Assembly (NCBI GenBank): GCA_018105865.1
Contig: CM030870.1
Span: 3,322,001-3,386,000, forward strand
Direction of reading: 5' to 3'
Length of the DNA: 64,000 bases
DNA from: Metaphire vulgaris
Lineage: Eukaryota; Annelida; Clitellata; Crassiclitellata; Megascolecidae
Part shown: piece by piece, positions 9,891-21,793 of the stretch
How positions within the stretch are numbered: position 1 is the stretch's first letter
Layout: each line of letters opens with the position of its first letter
Program-made: the position numbers and the translations under genes
Notes under the pieces: model-generated
What the model was told of the DNA's origin: nothing
Databases searched by the model: none
The model's input: the letters and a program-made list of their open reading frames with translations, nothing else

Positions 9891-12800
9891 AATAATAATA
9901 ATAATAATGTGATTTTAAGTGGTTTAGGAGGCTAAGTAAGCCTGTGTGAAAACCACTGATGTAACCATCTGCATTCAATAACCTAGTTTATCTAGATAGC
10001 CTTTGAATCCGTTCACTGTTTCAACTGTCACTCCCACCTCGTCCAAACTGTTCCATTTGTCCACAACCCTTGCACTAAAAAAGTTTTTCTTTCTTGGACC
10101 AACCCTCTGCTTAAACAATTTGCACTTGTGGCCTCTTGTGCTGCTATAGTGTGCCAATGTAAAGAATCGATCATATGGCACATCTACTTTCCCAGTCATT
10201 ATTTTGTATGTTTCTATCAAATCCCCTCTCTCTCTTCTCCTTTCTAATGTTGTCAGTCCACAATATTGAAGTCTTTTTCGTAGCTTAAATTATGGCACCC
10301 ATTGACCATCTTCGTTGCTCGTCTTTGCACTTTTTCTAAAAAGTTCTATATCTTTTCAAGAATGGATTCCAAGCCTGAACACAGTATTCCAGATGAGGCC
10401 TTACTAATGACTTATAAAGTTTAATGATTATCTCTTTGTCACGACTCACAATTGTCCTTTTCACCATTCCCAACATTTGGTTTCCCTTTTTGCTGCCTCC
10501 ATGCATTGGTGAGATGGATTCATACTTCTATGGGTGATTATCCCCAAGTCTCTTTCTTTTTCTGTTGTGGTTAGAACCTTCCCCCCTAAAGAATATTCCT
10601 TACCATTATTAGACTTCCCAACATGCATTACAGAACATTTATCAATATTGAAAAGCATCTGCCAGTCCACAGACCACTGAAACAATTTCCTTAGATCTTC
10701 TTGTAAAATTTTTGCATCATCCTCCGAATCTATATTTCTGCATAACTTTGTATCATCGGCAAACTTTGAGATTTTGGACAGTAATCCTTCATCGATATCA
10801 TTTATATATATTAGAAAAAGCAATGGCCCAAGCACTGAGCCCTGAGGCACTCCACTGATAACTCTTGCCCATTGCGAATGGCCTCCCCTAATGCCAACCT
10901 TCTGCCTTCTTCCCTTCAACCAATTTTCGATCCATCTGAGAATATTGCCCCTTATTCCACAGGACTTCAGTTTGGCAGCCAGCCTTATGTGGGGTACTTT
11001 ATCAAAAGCTTTGGCAAAATCTAAATATATTATGTCTACTGCCTTGCCCTTGTCTAGCTTATCAAAAACCTCCTCCAGAAAGTCCAACAGGTTGGTCAGG
11101 CATGAACGCCCCTTTGTAAATCCATGCTGACTATCTTTAACAATTTTATGCCTAGTCAAATGCTCCAAAATTCTTTCTTTCAGTATTTTTTCCATAACTT
11201 TACCGATTACAGATGTTAGGCTCACTGGTCTGTAATTGCTTGGTTCACTTCGTTTTCCCTTCTTGAACAGTGGGCTGACTAATGCGTCTCTCCAGTCTTG
11301 CGGTACTACTCCAGTTCTGAGTGATTCATTGATTATCAAAGCAATTGCATGTCCTATTTCATTTCGAACCTCGTAAAGAAACTTTGGATGTAAAGCCATC
11401 TAATCCTGGGCTCTTGTCTATCTTTAAATTGGTCAAAACCTTTATAACACATTCTTTTGTACACACTATATCTGTTAGCATTTCTTCTTCATTTCCATCA
11501 AACACAATTTTGGCTTCTGGCATAGTATTTGTACTTTCCTCTGTAAATACTGAACAAAAATAGTTATTTAGAATCTGTGCAGTTTCTACATCGTCTGTTA
11601 TTGCACATCCTGCGCTGTCCAAGAGGGGACCGACTGTGTCCTTTCGTCTCAACTTTCTATTACAATATTTGTAGAAACTTTTACTGTTCTGTTTTATATT
11701 TTTGCTAATCTACCTTCAAAATTTGCAATAGCCATCTTGTTAGTAACTGCTGATGCTTTTCTTTTCTGAGTATACTGTTCCTCCAAGATCTTGAGTCTGT
11801 GCTGATTCTGCTCATTTCCTTTACTTGCTAATCTGAGTTTACTTAGTTTCCTCCACGCTTTGTTTTTCGCCCTTCTTTTTCGTTGCACTTCCCTTGTTAT
11901 CCAAGGAAGTTTGTTATTAATTTTCTTCTGTTTGGGAATGGTCAATTCTATGACTTTGGACATACATTTGGTAAATATGCTCCAGCCTTCCTCGATGTCT
12001 TTTCCTGTTATCTCCCTCTCCAAATCCATTTCTGTAATCATCTTCCTTGCCAGGTCATATTCTCCCTTAAAAAAGTTACGTCTATCCAGAAACTGCTTTT
12101 GTTGACCAATCCCAAAGTTAATAGTAAAACTGACCATTTGGTGATCACTTGTTGCAAAATTCTGCCCAACCTCCACGTTGGAAACTATATTCTCTCTCTC
12201 TTGTTAGAACCAGGTCTAATATGTTGTTGCCTCTTGTTGGCCTTGTCACATGCTGAAACAGAAAATTATCATTGACACAGTCCAGAAATTTCCTATCACA
12301 TGATCTCTCTGTATCCAGCGTTTCCCAGTCTACATGATAATTAAAGTCACCCATTATAACAACATTTTCTCTTGATACCCTGTTCAATAAAGCAAACATT
12401 CCATTATCTGCTTCTTCCATAGCACTTGGTGTTCTGTAACAAACCCCTACCAATATTTTCTCTCGGTGACTTCTGATTTCACACCATATATGCTCCTTAA
12501 AGTGATCATTTTCTATGTCTGTTCGCTCCATGGCATGCAAGCCTTCTTTAATGTAAAGTAGTACCCCTCCTGCTCCATGACCTTTGCTGCTCTGGTTTTC
12601 CCTATCTTTTCTAAACATAGCATATCCCTGTAAATTTAGTTCGGTATCATCAATGTCACACTTGGCCCACGATTCTGTGATTCCGATAATGTCTGGACTC
12701 ATAACTTTTACTTGCATCGCCAACTCGGCCATTTTAAAAACCCCAATCAAACTCTTAGCATTTACATAAAAACATTTCAGTGGTTTTCCATACCCTGACA

Positions 12801-13226
12801 TACTAACTACATTACCGTTATTAATAATTTCATCTGTATTATAATTGTGACAGCTAGAGAAACCATATTCTATGTCACCCTAGATTTATGCCTAATTACG
12901 TCCATATTATCTCTATGTTTGTTATCACCTTTACCACTTAGACATATGGCTTTGTCTCTAACTGTCCACCTACTTAGTTTAAAGCCTTACAGCAGCATTT
13001 AACACATGCAAATATTTTCCTAGCTATTTTATCTGCACCATACCTGTTGAGATGCAGCCCATCCTTTCCCAAATACCTGTCCCAAACATCGAAGTCGGCG
13101 TTCAGAAACTCAGCTCCTTCGCTCTGGCACAGTTCCCACAGTTCCTCGTTGACGCTGGTCCTCTTCCTCTCCATTTCCCGTGACAGTCTGCGTGGCAAGA
13201 TTCCCATCACCACGACTCGTCTTCTT
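9891..13226 (-). mobile_element. CR1-like LINE, 5'-truncated, in intron of gene B
   Basis: The element runs from an (AAT)n-type 3' tail at 9891 to the end of ORF1 at about 13226. Flanks AGGCATAT and AAGCATAT look like a target duplication. The duplicated locus has the unoccupied site GGCGCATAGCATG at about 55785. It therefore inserted after the B/E duplication, or was never in the E lineage. Confidence 0.88.
9975..12801 (-). pseudogene. CR1-like LINE ORF2 (endonuclease-reverse transcriptase), frameshifted
   Basis: Reading on the minus strand from 12801, the APE-type endonuclease has N-A-K-S-L-I, then P-D-I-I-G-I-T-E-S-W, then M-G-D-F-N-Y-H. The reverse transcriptase (10461-11399) has the N-Y-R-P-V-S-L-T-S segment, Y-L-D-F-A-K-A-F-D-K-V, G-V-P-Q-G-S-V-L-G-P and the catalytic F-A-D-D box. 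The C-terminal end is 10220-9975. Several frameshifts separate these pieces, so it cannot make a full protein as it stands. A full-length CR1-type ORF2 would be about 900-1000 residues, which the pieces nearly add up to. Confidence 0.88.
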
Positions 13227-13240
13227 AAAGCATATAGCAT
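12974..13240 (-). pseudogene. CR1-like LINE ORF1 C-terminal end, SGNH-esterase-like
   Basis: This 88-codon frame ends in the D-G-L-H-L-N-R-Y-G motif. That Asp-x-x-His pattern resembles the last catalytic block of SGNH/GDSL hydrolases, a domain known in ORF1 proteins of some CR1-group LINEs. The N-terminal part with the catalytic Ser is missing because of 5' truncation. Confidence 0.55.
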
Positions 13241-13259
13241 GTTATTTTATACCTGAATG

Positions 13260-13410
13260 AACAGTAAAACTGCGAGGTAAAATGTGGGTCTGGGGGAAGT
13301 AATGGCCAGGTTAATGGCTTATACCACCTGCGTCGCTGAGTGTCTAAACCGGAGATAAGCGCCGGAACTCAACGCTGGGACTCGAGTACAGGACCTGCCT
13401 TAACCTTAAA
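13260..13410. repeat. Interspersed repeat, SINE-like, unclassified
   Basis: The segment from GCGAGGTAAAATGTGGGTCT to the CTCGAGTACAGGACCTGCC end recurs at 55811-55964 (same unit) and inverted at 29780-29998. No tRNA-like A/B boxes that I trust are visible, so the class stays open. Confidence 0.55.
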
Positions 13411-13457
13411 CGCGTGCTAATCGAAATGAGCTTATATTTAAAGTTCGCTCAAATTTA

Positions 13458-13480
13458 ATATATATATATATTCGCTCAAA

Positions 13481-13523
<43 letters not shown>
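13458..13523. repeat. (TA)n microsatellite, empty Helitron site
   Basis: TA-rich runs are preceded by GCTCAAATTTAATATAT. At the same point in the other copy (56053/56054) two Helitrons are inserted, so this is an unoccupied site. Confidence 0.8.
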
Positions 13524-13525
<2 letters not shown>

Positions 13526-13536
13526 TTATGGCCTAA

Positions 13537-13917
13537 GGGCCGTCCATATAGTACGTACGCGCCGAGGGGGAGGGGTTTGAGATGTAAGCGATTTTGCGTA
13601 CGGAAGCGTACGGGGATTTGGGAGGTCACGATTGAATTTGTACGCACGCACAAATATCAAATTTATAAATAGGTATAATCAAACAAATGATTTAAGCATA
13701 ATAACTTTCTCACGGTCAAACATAGGGTCCCGAATATTGTTCCTACGGTTATTTAAATAATTGGTCAGCAAACTTAGCGGAGGGGAGCGTTTGTGGGAGA
13801 GGTTAAGGTTAGGGGTTGCTAATTTGTACGTACGCATGGAGGGGTAAAAATGTACGGTGTGCAACAGGGGAGGGGTAAAAATATGCCTTTTTGCGTACGT
13901 ACTATATGGATGGCCCC
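13537..13917. mobile_element. PIF/Harbinger-like MITE, copy in B unit
   Basis: The terminal inverted repeats are GGGCCGTCCATATAGTACG and CGTACTATATGGATGGCCCC. They are flanked by TAA on both sides (13534-13536, 13918-13920), matching the 3-bp target duplication of PIF/Harbinger elements. The 381-bp interior is non-coding. The paralogous copy is at 56993-57381. Confidence 0.75.
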
Positions 13918-13921
13918 TAAA

Positions 13922-14440
13922 AAGATGGCATGGTGACAAAGGAGCGGGAGAGGTAGCATCCTTCACTGTACAAAAGTACAGACACTGGTCCTCAGCATTC
14001 CCAGGGCAAAAGGAGGCGCAATCGGTCCGGTGTGGTGGTCAATCTTCGGGAAAGTGCATCGTCCAGCATGGTGTTCCGCAGGGGTCGGTCTTCGACTCTC
14101 TGCTGTTCATTCTCTTCATCGCAGATTTGAGGAAAATCGTTATCGCGTTCTGACTGACCATGCACCGTTACGCGAATGACGTGCAACTGTATTCATCCTG
14201 TCTGCCTGCCGACATGGTCACATGGAGAGACTTCGACTTCTGGTTCTTAGACTTCGCTTCCTCGATTGCATAACGGCGATCATCACGTAGACGGATGAGA
14301 ACCGCTTGGCCCTTGACCAAGCAAAGACCGAGTTCCTGTGGATGATCACCCCAGGAGGCAGCATCTCCCGAGCCATGCACCTTTCACGCCGGGCGACGTG
14401 ACCGTCGTTCCCTCAAAGAGCCTGCGATTCCTGAGTTATC
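13922..14440 (+). pseudogene. L2-like LINE reverse transcriptase fragment, copy in B unit
   Basis: Broken frames encode H-G-V-P-Q-G-S-V, then L-L-F-I-L-F-I-A-D-L, then Y-A-N-D-V-Q-L-Y-S-S-C. The catalytic Y-A-D-D box reads Y-A-N-D, and the copy at 57386-58590 has the same change, so the inactivation predates the duplication. This copy also has stop codons and is cut at about 14440. Confidence 0.8.
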
Positions 14441-14446
14441 AGGAAA

Positions 14447-14560
14447 AAAGAGACCAATTACAGGTAGCACAATAAAAATAAAGGAGGGGAGTGTAGAGGT
14501 GGAAGAGAAAGAGGTAATAAAAAGATGGGAGGAGTATGCAGAGGAACAGTGGCAGATCCA
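14447..14560 (+). pseudogene. RTE-like LINE fragment (linker before RT domain)
   Basis: The frame has E-E-K-E-V-I-K-R-W-E-E-Y-A-E-E, matching the W-x-E-Y-F-E-E-L segment just upstream of the RT domain in RTE/jockey-like LINEs. No more than about 40 codons are recognisable. Confidence 0.55.
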
Positions 14561-15164
14561 CAGGGGGCCGGAGACCCCGTGCAATAGCACGAATATTGAA
14601 TACCTGGCCCCCCATACTTTAGTCTTTAGACATCTCTGCAGTGGTTGTAAAAGCCTACATCCGAGTGGAGAATGGTGGAAAATGACGGAAAGCGTAAAAC
14701 TTGCTTCAGCTTTCGGCTGTCTTTGCCATATATTTTAGAGGATAGGGGTAAAAGTGGAATCGGGGTTGGGATGAGCCCGAAACTACGTCTGGACGGGAGT
14801 CGCAGTAAGACCGTTAGCAGCTGGATTAGATATCTCGCGAGGGAACATTATAGTGTCACAGTGGAACGTCATTAAGAAGCGCTGTGGTGATGAAATCGCC
14901 GGTTGGCGTCGAACTCTCATTAACTAGTGAAACGGATACCCGCAAGGTCCTCAACTTCAAATCCGCTGCGAAACTTAGGAATGATCATTAAGAACGGAAG
15001 AGATGTCAGGGTATCTTCAAGGCAAAGAAGTTTAAATGTTTATCTCTAGTCTAGCAATTAGGAGCGGCAATAGAGCCGGCCGAGCGGCTGTTGTATTCAT
15101 GCACCTATTAACTGCATCGATGTATAAGTTCTGGAAATTCAATTAAATGATACAAGGCGGAGGG

Positions 15165-15204
<40 letters not shown>

Positions 15205-15304
15205 TCAATTGAGACACAGTTGAGGAACTCGGATTTAGGCCGCCGAGACGTATCCAGCTTTTAGCGTGGCATATATAAGGCTTCTTCTATTAGGCAATTC
15301 TAAA
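14561..15304. other. No gene recognised; (GA)n microsatellite at 15168-15200
   Basis: This stretch lies in the block present only in the B unit. Apart from the GA run I see nothing I can name; small frames have no motif. Confidence 0.5.
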
Positions 15305-15475
15305 AACCGAATAATGTTTCACAAAGGCAAAGTCTCAATATCATCTGAACCAGTAGATCCACGTCCGTCTGTTGCGGAAGTAGATGCCAAATTGCTAAAC
15401 GAGGACAACGACGACATCCCTACAGACGTGATTAACGAAGATGAAGCATCCATATCCAGCTGCTTGACAGTGGTA
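15305..15475 (+). pseudogene. Possible 5' exon piece of a hAT transposase-like gene
   Basis: An acidic open frame beginning M-F-H-K-G-K-V ends at a good donor (CAGTG|GTAAGTTG) near 15472. It lies about 100 bp before a clear hAT C-terminal segment on the same strand. The link is inference from position only. Confidence 0.3.
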
Positions 15476-15559
15476 AGTTGCAGTTTTTTTAAATTCTTTG
15501 CAAAAACATGTATCGATTTTTAGCACTTGTTCGATACTCAATTCTGAACAAAAAGTTTG

Positions 15560-15920
15560 CTTAACATTTTAATTTGTCCAAATACGCTGCGATATTCCAA
15601 TATTTGCAGCTATCAAGCATGCAAGACTTGACACTTTTTCTGGAACCCTACGAAATTGCGTTTTCCGAAATATACAGATTGCTGTGCATTGTTCTGGCAC
15701 TGCCTGCTACAACTGCTGCTTGCGAAAGAAGTTTTTCGGCTCTAAAGATAATAAAAACGTATCTACGAAGTACATGCCCAGTGTCTGACAGTCGCCTTAG
15801 CAATTTTGCTGTGCTGTCATCTGAATCGAAACATGCTCGCTCAATGGACTTTTATTGCATTTATTGACGAGTTTAATGCTAGACATAATACCCGGAAATT
15901 AGCGTTTCATTGATTTCTGC
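15560..15920 (+). pseudogene. hAT transposase C-terminal dimerisation domain
   Basis: The frame has A-L-P-A-T-T-A-A-C-E-R-S-F-S-A-L, then I-K-T-Y-L-R-S-T and S-D-S-R-L-S-N. This is the hallmark hAT C-terminal dimerisation segment. A frameshift near 15840 interrupts the last part (the E-F-N-A-R-H-N-T-R-K piece is in another frame). The RNase-H-like catalytic core is absent, so this is a relic. It could be the source of activity for older hAT MITEs nearby, but that is speculative. Confidence 0.8.
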
Positions 15921-16029
15921 TTAGGTTCGATTTCTGTTTTCCAAGCTTAGACGTTGCCACCCCAACGTCCTCCACTTGCCAAATTCTAGAGCAGCCATTG
16001 CAGAGGAACTTTACCACGGTAAAAGAGGA

Positions 16030-17430
16030 TATTCATTGCAATACCCAAAACGCCAGGAACGATAGATTGCAAAGAGCACAGAGCAATAAGCCTCATAAGC
16101 CATGTAATGAAGTTTCTATTAAAAGTACTTTTGAACACGGAAAAAGTTAAAATGAGGGAGAGAGTATCCGAAGAACAATACGGGTTCAAAGAAGGCAAGA
16201 GGTGTAGAAATGCAGTATTTACACTAAGGATGATTATGAAGATGCAAAAGGATCTACACCTACGCTTCATAGATTATGAGAAAGCATTTGATAGCGTTAA
16301 ACATGAAGAACTGTTCACATGTCTGGAGAACATAGCACTTCTTGGGAAGGACATGAGGACAATTCTGTACTGTAATCAAAAAGCAGCGATAAGAGCTGAA
16401 GGAAAAATAGGAAAATGGGTATAAATTTTAAAAGGGCAAGGTAGAGATGTGGGTTATCACCAGACTTTACAACGAATATGGGGAAGAGATTATTGAAGAA
16501 ATAGAAGGATTAGAAGGGATAAAGATAGTAGGGAAGAATATAGATGTGGGTTATCACCAGACTTTACAACGAATATGGGGAAGAGATTATTGAAGAAATA
16601 GAAGGATTAGAAGGGATAAAGATAGTAGGGAAGAATATAAATAGGCCACGATACGCAGATGACACCACACTAATTGCAGTTAAGGAAAGAAAACTACGAA
16701 GGTTATCAGACAGAGTGACAGATGAGAGTGAAAAAATGACTAAGAATAAATACAAAATAGACATACTGTATGGTACTAGCAAAAACGAAATAAATTCTTA
16801 GGTATAGACTACAATATTGTAAAGGGGATAGAAATAAAGCAGGTAACGCAGTTCAAATATCTAGGAAGCATTGCAACAAGAGATGGAAGGAGTGAAAGGA
16901 TATTGACACTAGAAATTAGAATAGGAATGGTGAAGACAGCCTTCACACAACTTAAAAAGATCCTCACAAATAAACACATTACAACAGCAACACGGCTCAG
17001 AATTCTTCAAAGCCATGTTTGGGCAGTTCTGATGTATGGGTCAGAAACATGGACGTTAACGAAATCAACAGAAAAGAAACTGGAAGCAGCAGAGATGTGG
17101 TTTCTCAGAAGTATGCAAAAAATTTCATGGATAGAAAAAATAACCATTGAGGAAGTACTAAAAGCCTTTGGTGTAAAAAGAAAATTGCTACAAAACATAA
17201 GAAAGCAATAGTTGGAATTTTTCGGACAGCTACAGTAATTAGAAAAGATGGATTGGAAAATCTAGTCATAACAGGAAAAAGAGGGGGAAAAGCAAGAGGA
17301 AGACAAAGAATAAAGTATGCAGCCTAAGAGAAGCAACAAGAACTAAAGATAACATCGAACTAGTAAGGAAAGCCAGAAACAGAAAAGAGTGGAAATCCAT
17401 GGTCGCCGACGCAGCAATACATGGCACATG
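16030..17430 (+). pseudogene. RTE/jockey-like LINE reverse transcriptase remnant
   Basis: Frames in order encode E-E-Q-Y-G-F-K-E-G-K, then F-I-D-Y-E-K-A-F-D-S-V-K, then R-Y-A-D-D-T-T-L-I-A and F-K-Y-L-G-S-I. They are followed by V-L-M-Y-G-S-E-T-W-T-L and a basic R-G-R-Q-R-I-K tail. The segment holding the usual Q-G-C-x-L-S-P motif is deleted and several stops occur, so it is dead. Confidence 0.85.
16445..16638 (+). repeat. 97-bp tandem duplication inside the LINE remnant
   Basis: Positions 16445-16541 and 16542-16638 are identical direct copies beginning AGATGTGGGTTATCACCAG. The copy number of two and the perfect identity suggest a recent event. Confidence 0.95.
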
Positions 17431-17575
17431 AAAAATAAGATTAATATGGCGTGCATTTATGCGTCAAATTTGTCAAGAGACTTATTATTTTTAAATGTAT
17501 TTTATGATAATTATTTATTATTATTATATTATATATATATCACATCAATAATATCAATTATCATCGTCGACGTCA

Positions 17576-17587
17576 TCCTCATCCTCG

Positions 17588-17643
<56 letters not shown>

Positions 17644-17668
17644 TTCTTCTTCTTCTTCTTCTTCCTCT
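17576..17668. repeat. (TCA)n then (TTC)n microsatellite
   Basis: About 20 TCA units are followed by seven TTC units. The run lies between the LINE remnant and the RING exon of gene B. Confidence 0.9.
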
Positions 17669-17929
17669 GTAGAATTTATTTTTGCACTTCATTAGCCCTG
17701 GCAGTGATGTCCTGATCTGCACGATCTAGGTAAGGTGCTACCTCTCTCACTACCCTTGTCAGATTAGTCATATCTGATGATACTTGGTGCGGACAAACCA
17801 ATAACAACAAAGCAGCAATAAAGTACTCTGAAATTAATTTCTTTCATCAATCAACTCGACAAATCCATCGCCATTTTATTCGCATTGCATTTTTCAAGCA
17901 TTCAATAATGAACAGTGAATATCTCTTAC

Positions 17930-19046
17930 CTTCTATCTTGCCAATAAAATCGCTGATATTCTGAATGAGGACATCCTGATCGATGGCATTGAATTTGATT
18001 TCGGCAAAATTTTCAGGAAAGCTTAGATATTCGTCTTGTTCCATTTCTAATTCATCGCCCCTTCTAATTAATGAATCAACGCATCTACAAACCTCGGCCG
18101 GAGAACCTTTCGAATTCATCTCAACGCAATATGCCTCAAAACTTTTCAGAATTGCTAATTTTCTTTCAATTTCGTCAATTTCCGTCTCAATAGTTTTAAG
18201 AAGTTTCTGCTTAGTAGAGAACAGCTCATTCAAAGCAACTTCTGTGTGCTGATCGACCAAAGCTTTAAGCTGTTGATTTTTCAGTCGAATGGCATTTTCT
18301 ATTTCAGGAGTCTGCTCCAAAAGATTCGTCTTCTTTTTTTCCATTTTACTAAGCATAGTTTCCATTTGCCCAATGCAGTCAAGCATTTTTTTCGAACTGC
18401 CTTCGAGCTTTCTGCGAAAGCCTTTTTCAACTGCTGTCACATCTTTACATTCGTGCAGTTTATGGTCTTCAACAAAACACAAAACACAGGCGATCACTTT
18501 GCAGTCTTCACAATACAATTCAAAAGGTTTGTTAGTATGCTTTGGACAGTTTCTTTGAGTAAACATGGCTCTGATTTCTTCATCTTTAACTTGAGTGTTC
18601 AGATCAACGACTGCATGATGCTGTGTAAATTTGTTACTCTTATGAACTTTGCAGCATCGACTGCAATAGTTTTCCCGACATTCCAAACATGTCATCCTTG
18701 CCTCATTTGCATCTTTTTCTTCGTCAATAATTTTGCACAAAGAACAAGGAACTGATCCTCTTTCGGCGTTCAACGTCTGTGTCACTTCTATCAGATTTTC
18801 AATGAAGAAATTTTTCTGCAAGCCCTTCATTCCTTCTTTTGGAATCGTGAATTCTGTTCTACATATTGGACAAGGCAAGACATCGCCTGGTTCTTTGTTA
18901 TTCTTTGCTTGTAAATCTTCGAAGCATTTGAGGCATGCAGAATGAATGCACGGCAATATTCTAGGATCCTTGTAAGACACCAAACAGATACAACATTCGG
19001 ACAAACTGCTAAGTTGTTTCATTGCTTTATTTTCAACCGAAACCAT
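17930..19046 (-). CDS. Gene B, exon 1: RING, two B-boxes and coiled coil
   Basis: The exon is 1117 nt, the same length as in gene A, and ends at the strong donor G|GTAAGAG. With 8755-9668 it encodes 676 residues across an 8.3-kb intron. RING ligands run C-C-I-C ... P-C-I-H-S-A-C-L-K-C ... P-C-P-I-C. B-box1 and B-box2 zinc ligands are all kept. I start at Met 19046 because it aligns with the start of genes A, C and D. The frame stays open 39 codons further upstream (to 19163), and this is also true in E. A CAG at 19082-19084 could be a 5' UTR acceptor, so an upstream start is possible but less likely. B and E form a subfamily distinct from A, C and D. Confidence 0.88.
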
Positions 19047-19310
19047 CTTGATCCGAAGGCTATTTAACCTGACGATTCGCTCTGCAAATAAATAATCAAC
19101 GCAGTCCGTTCGATAGGCAAAAACAGAAATTAATTGCAGGAATTGTGGAGGGATTACGATCAAAGTGTTTCTCTTCCTGGTCTGTGGACTGGTAGATGCT
19201 TTTTAATATTGACAAATGTTCTGTAATGCATGTTGGGAAATCTAATAATGGTAATGAATAATTATGCTTCAGGGGGAAGGTTCTAAACACAACAGAAAAA
19301 GAAAGAGATT

Positions 19311-21026
19311 ATTTATTTATTTATTTATTGACAATTTATATAGCGCAGTAGACAAGGCTAAGGCCTACAACAAAAGCGCTTAACACAGTTCATATCCAAT
19401 ATTAAATAAATGTGTCTTCAAATTTCTAATGAAAAGTCCAGCTGAGACTACTCCAGTCATATTGTCTGGAAGAGAGTTCCACAGGGCGGGATTCCCCCGC
19501 GCGAATGATCTTTCCCCAAACTTAGGGTCTTGGACGGGGGCGGGACCAACAACTGCACTCTCCGACTGGACCTAAGAACCGATCTCCTCTCGATCACAGT
19601 CGATCTCCGTACAAGTACAGTTAGATAATTAGGACAGAATGGATCGTGTAAAGCCCGAAACGTAAGCCAACAGCGCTTGTAGACAATGCGCTGTGGAACA
19701 CGGAGCCAGTGGAGTCGATCTCTAAGGAGAGGAGTGACGTGGTCACCCCAGCGACAGCCGAAAATCACTCGTGCAGCCTGGTTCAGCACTGATTGTATGC
19801 GGTTCAGTCTAGTATCCGGAAGTCCAAGAAGCACACCGTTACAGTAAATCAATTCGTGTCAGTACAAGAGCCCGCACTAATTTGACAGCCGCGTTCACTG
19901 GCAGGTACCGTCGAATTGACCTCACTCTCCGCAGTTGGTAGTGGCAGGAGCGTATCAGATTGTTAACGTGCGCTTCAAAGGATAGAGTCTCATCTAGGAG
20001 CACTCCCAGAAGACGTAAGGTCTCGGAGGGAACAATGGCTGCATCTCCCACCACAAACGGGGCGTAAGTTAGCAAATGCCTTCTCCTGGGGTGCTCATCC
20101 ATAAAAATTCAGTCTTGGCCGGATTCAGTGCAAGCCGATTCTCTTCCGTCCACGTAACAATAGCTGCTATACAGTCAGTGAAACTAATCTGTAGTCGCTC
20201 CACTTCCGAGGGTAAGCATGACGAGTAGATCTGTCCATCGTCTGCATAACTATGCGGTGTAAGACCGAAAGCCTTGATGACGCGATGTTATATGGACGTC
20301 TGCTATATACAGTATGAATAGCAAGGGGCCTAAGACTGATCCTTGCGGCACACCGTGTTGGACTCGACGTTCCGAAGACATTTGATTGTTCCACCACACT
20401 GCCTGTGTTCTATCAGCTAGATAGCTCTTGATCCAGAGAAGTGGAAGGCTGTCCAGACCGTAAGATATCTCCAGTCGCCGGGTGAGGATCTGGTGATCCA
20501 CCGTATCAAACGCTGCCGAAAGATCGAGTAGGCAGAGAAGCGCTACCCGTCCGTTCGAAGTCGCATCCACCAGGTCATTAAGGATTTTTAAAATGGCAGT
20601 CTCTGTAGAGTGTCCTCGACGATAGGCAGACTGCTCTGTAGGTATTAGCCCATTCTCACACAGATGTCCCACCAGCCGCTTGTTTACGAGTTTCTCCAGC
20701 AGCTTAGAGAGAAAAGGTAAATTGGATACCGGTCTGTAGTTGTTGAGGTCGAACGGATCCAGTCCCGATTTCTTCAGGTGAGGGACTACAATCGCGTGCC
20801 TCCACGTCGAAGGAAATTCGCCAGTATCTAATGAAGCCGTCATGAGCGTCGTCAGAAATGGTGCCAGCTCCGCGATAGATTCCTTCAAGAGCCAAGTAGG
20901 GAGTGGGTCAGTGGAGCAGTGCTTGTTCGGGGACGATCGCACCACTGCCATCACCTCCTCGAGCGTTGGGGCAGAAAATGCTGTGAAATGTGGGCCGTCG
21001 TAAGAAGAGAAAGTCGCCGGGCCCGC
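19311..21026 (-). mobile_element. L2-like LINE, 5'-truncated
   Basis: The element lies on the minus strand with a (TTTA)n tail at 19311. Sequence on both sides is continuous at about 62047 in the E unit, so this is a private insertion upstream of gene B. The 3' untranslated part has the AATTTATATAGCGCAGTAG motif shared by other L2-like copies here. Confidence 0.88.
19457..20954 (-). pseudogene. L2-like reverse transcriptase, frameshifted
   Basis: From 20954 down: N-Y-R-P-V-S-N-L-P-F, then L-L-D-L-S-A-A-F-D-T-V-D-H, H-G-V-P-Q-G-S-V-L-G-P, a Y-A-D-D box in a shifted frame, L-L-G-V-L-L-D, and H-V-T-P-L-L-R-D-R-L-H-W-L. At least three frameshifts separate the segments. The endonuclease half is missing. 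Confidence 0.87.
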
Positions 21027-21047
21027 GAGTAATCATCCATAGTCTCC

Positions 21048-21690
21048 GTAGAATATGAATCCATCTCAGCAATGCATGGAGGAAGCAAAAAAGGGCAACC
21101 GATTGTTGAGAATTAAAGATGAAAAGGACAATAGTGAGTCGAAAAAAAAACACAATCGTAAAACTATATAAGTCATTGGTAAGGCCTCATCTAGAATATT
21201 GTGTTCAGGCATAGAATCCATCTTTGAAAAGAGATATAGAGCTTTTAGAAAAAGTGCAATGACGAGCAACAAAGATGGTCAATTGATGTCATAATTTAAG
21301 CTACGAAAAAAGACCAATATTGTGGATTGGCAAAATTAGAAAGGAGAAAAGAGAGTTGGGATTTGATTGAAACATACAAAATAATGATTGGGAAAGTAGA
21401 TGTGCCATACGATCGATTCTTTACATTGGCACACTGTAGCAGCACAAGAGGCCATAAATGCAAGTAGTTTAAGCAGATGGTGGGTGCAAGAGATGAAACA
21501 ATTTTTAGTGCAAGGGTTCTGGACAAATGGAACAATTTGTACGAGGTGGGAGTGACAGTTGAATCTGTACACGGATTCAAAGGCTATCTCGGAAAACTAG
21601 GTTATTGAATGTGGAGGGTTACAACAGTGGTTTACACACAGGCTTACTTACCCTCCTAAACCACTTAAACTTACATTATTAGTTCATTGC
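21048..21690 (+). pseudogene. CR1-like LINE 3' fragment, copy in B unit
   Basis: Broken plus-strand frames encode M-N-P-S-Q-Q-C-M-E-E-A-K-K-G-N, L-Y-K-S-L-V-R-P-H-L and the F-S-A-R-V-L-D-K-W-N segment. It ends in the 3' sequence CACACAGGCTTACTTA and a TTATTAG tail. It is the same family as 9891-13226 and is paralogous to the interrupted copy at 62079-63330. Confidence 0.8.
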
Positions 21691-21793
21691 TATTATCTTT
21701 CTCAAGTCGGAATATCGCACTATCTAAAATTGTAATTAAAGCAATGATTTTGTTTCTCTTGCAAGTAACGCTACAAATATTTATAATCTAACG

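Noticed and set aside
13260..13410. A tRNA-derived SINE with A and B boxes
   Set aside because: I looked for the TGGCNNAGTGG and GGTTCGANNCC patterns and did not find convincing matches, so the repeat is left unclassified.
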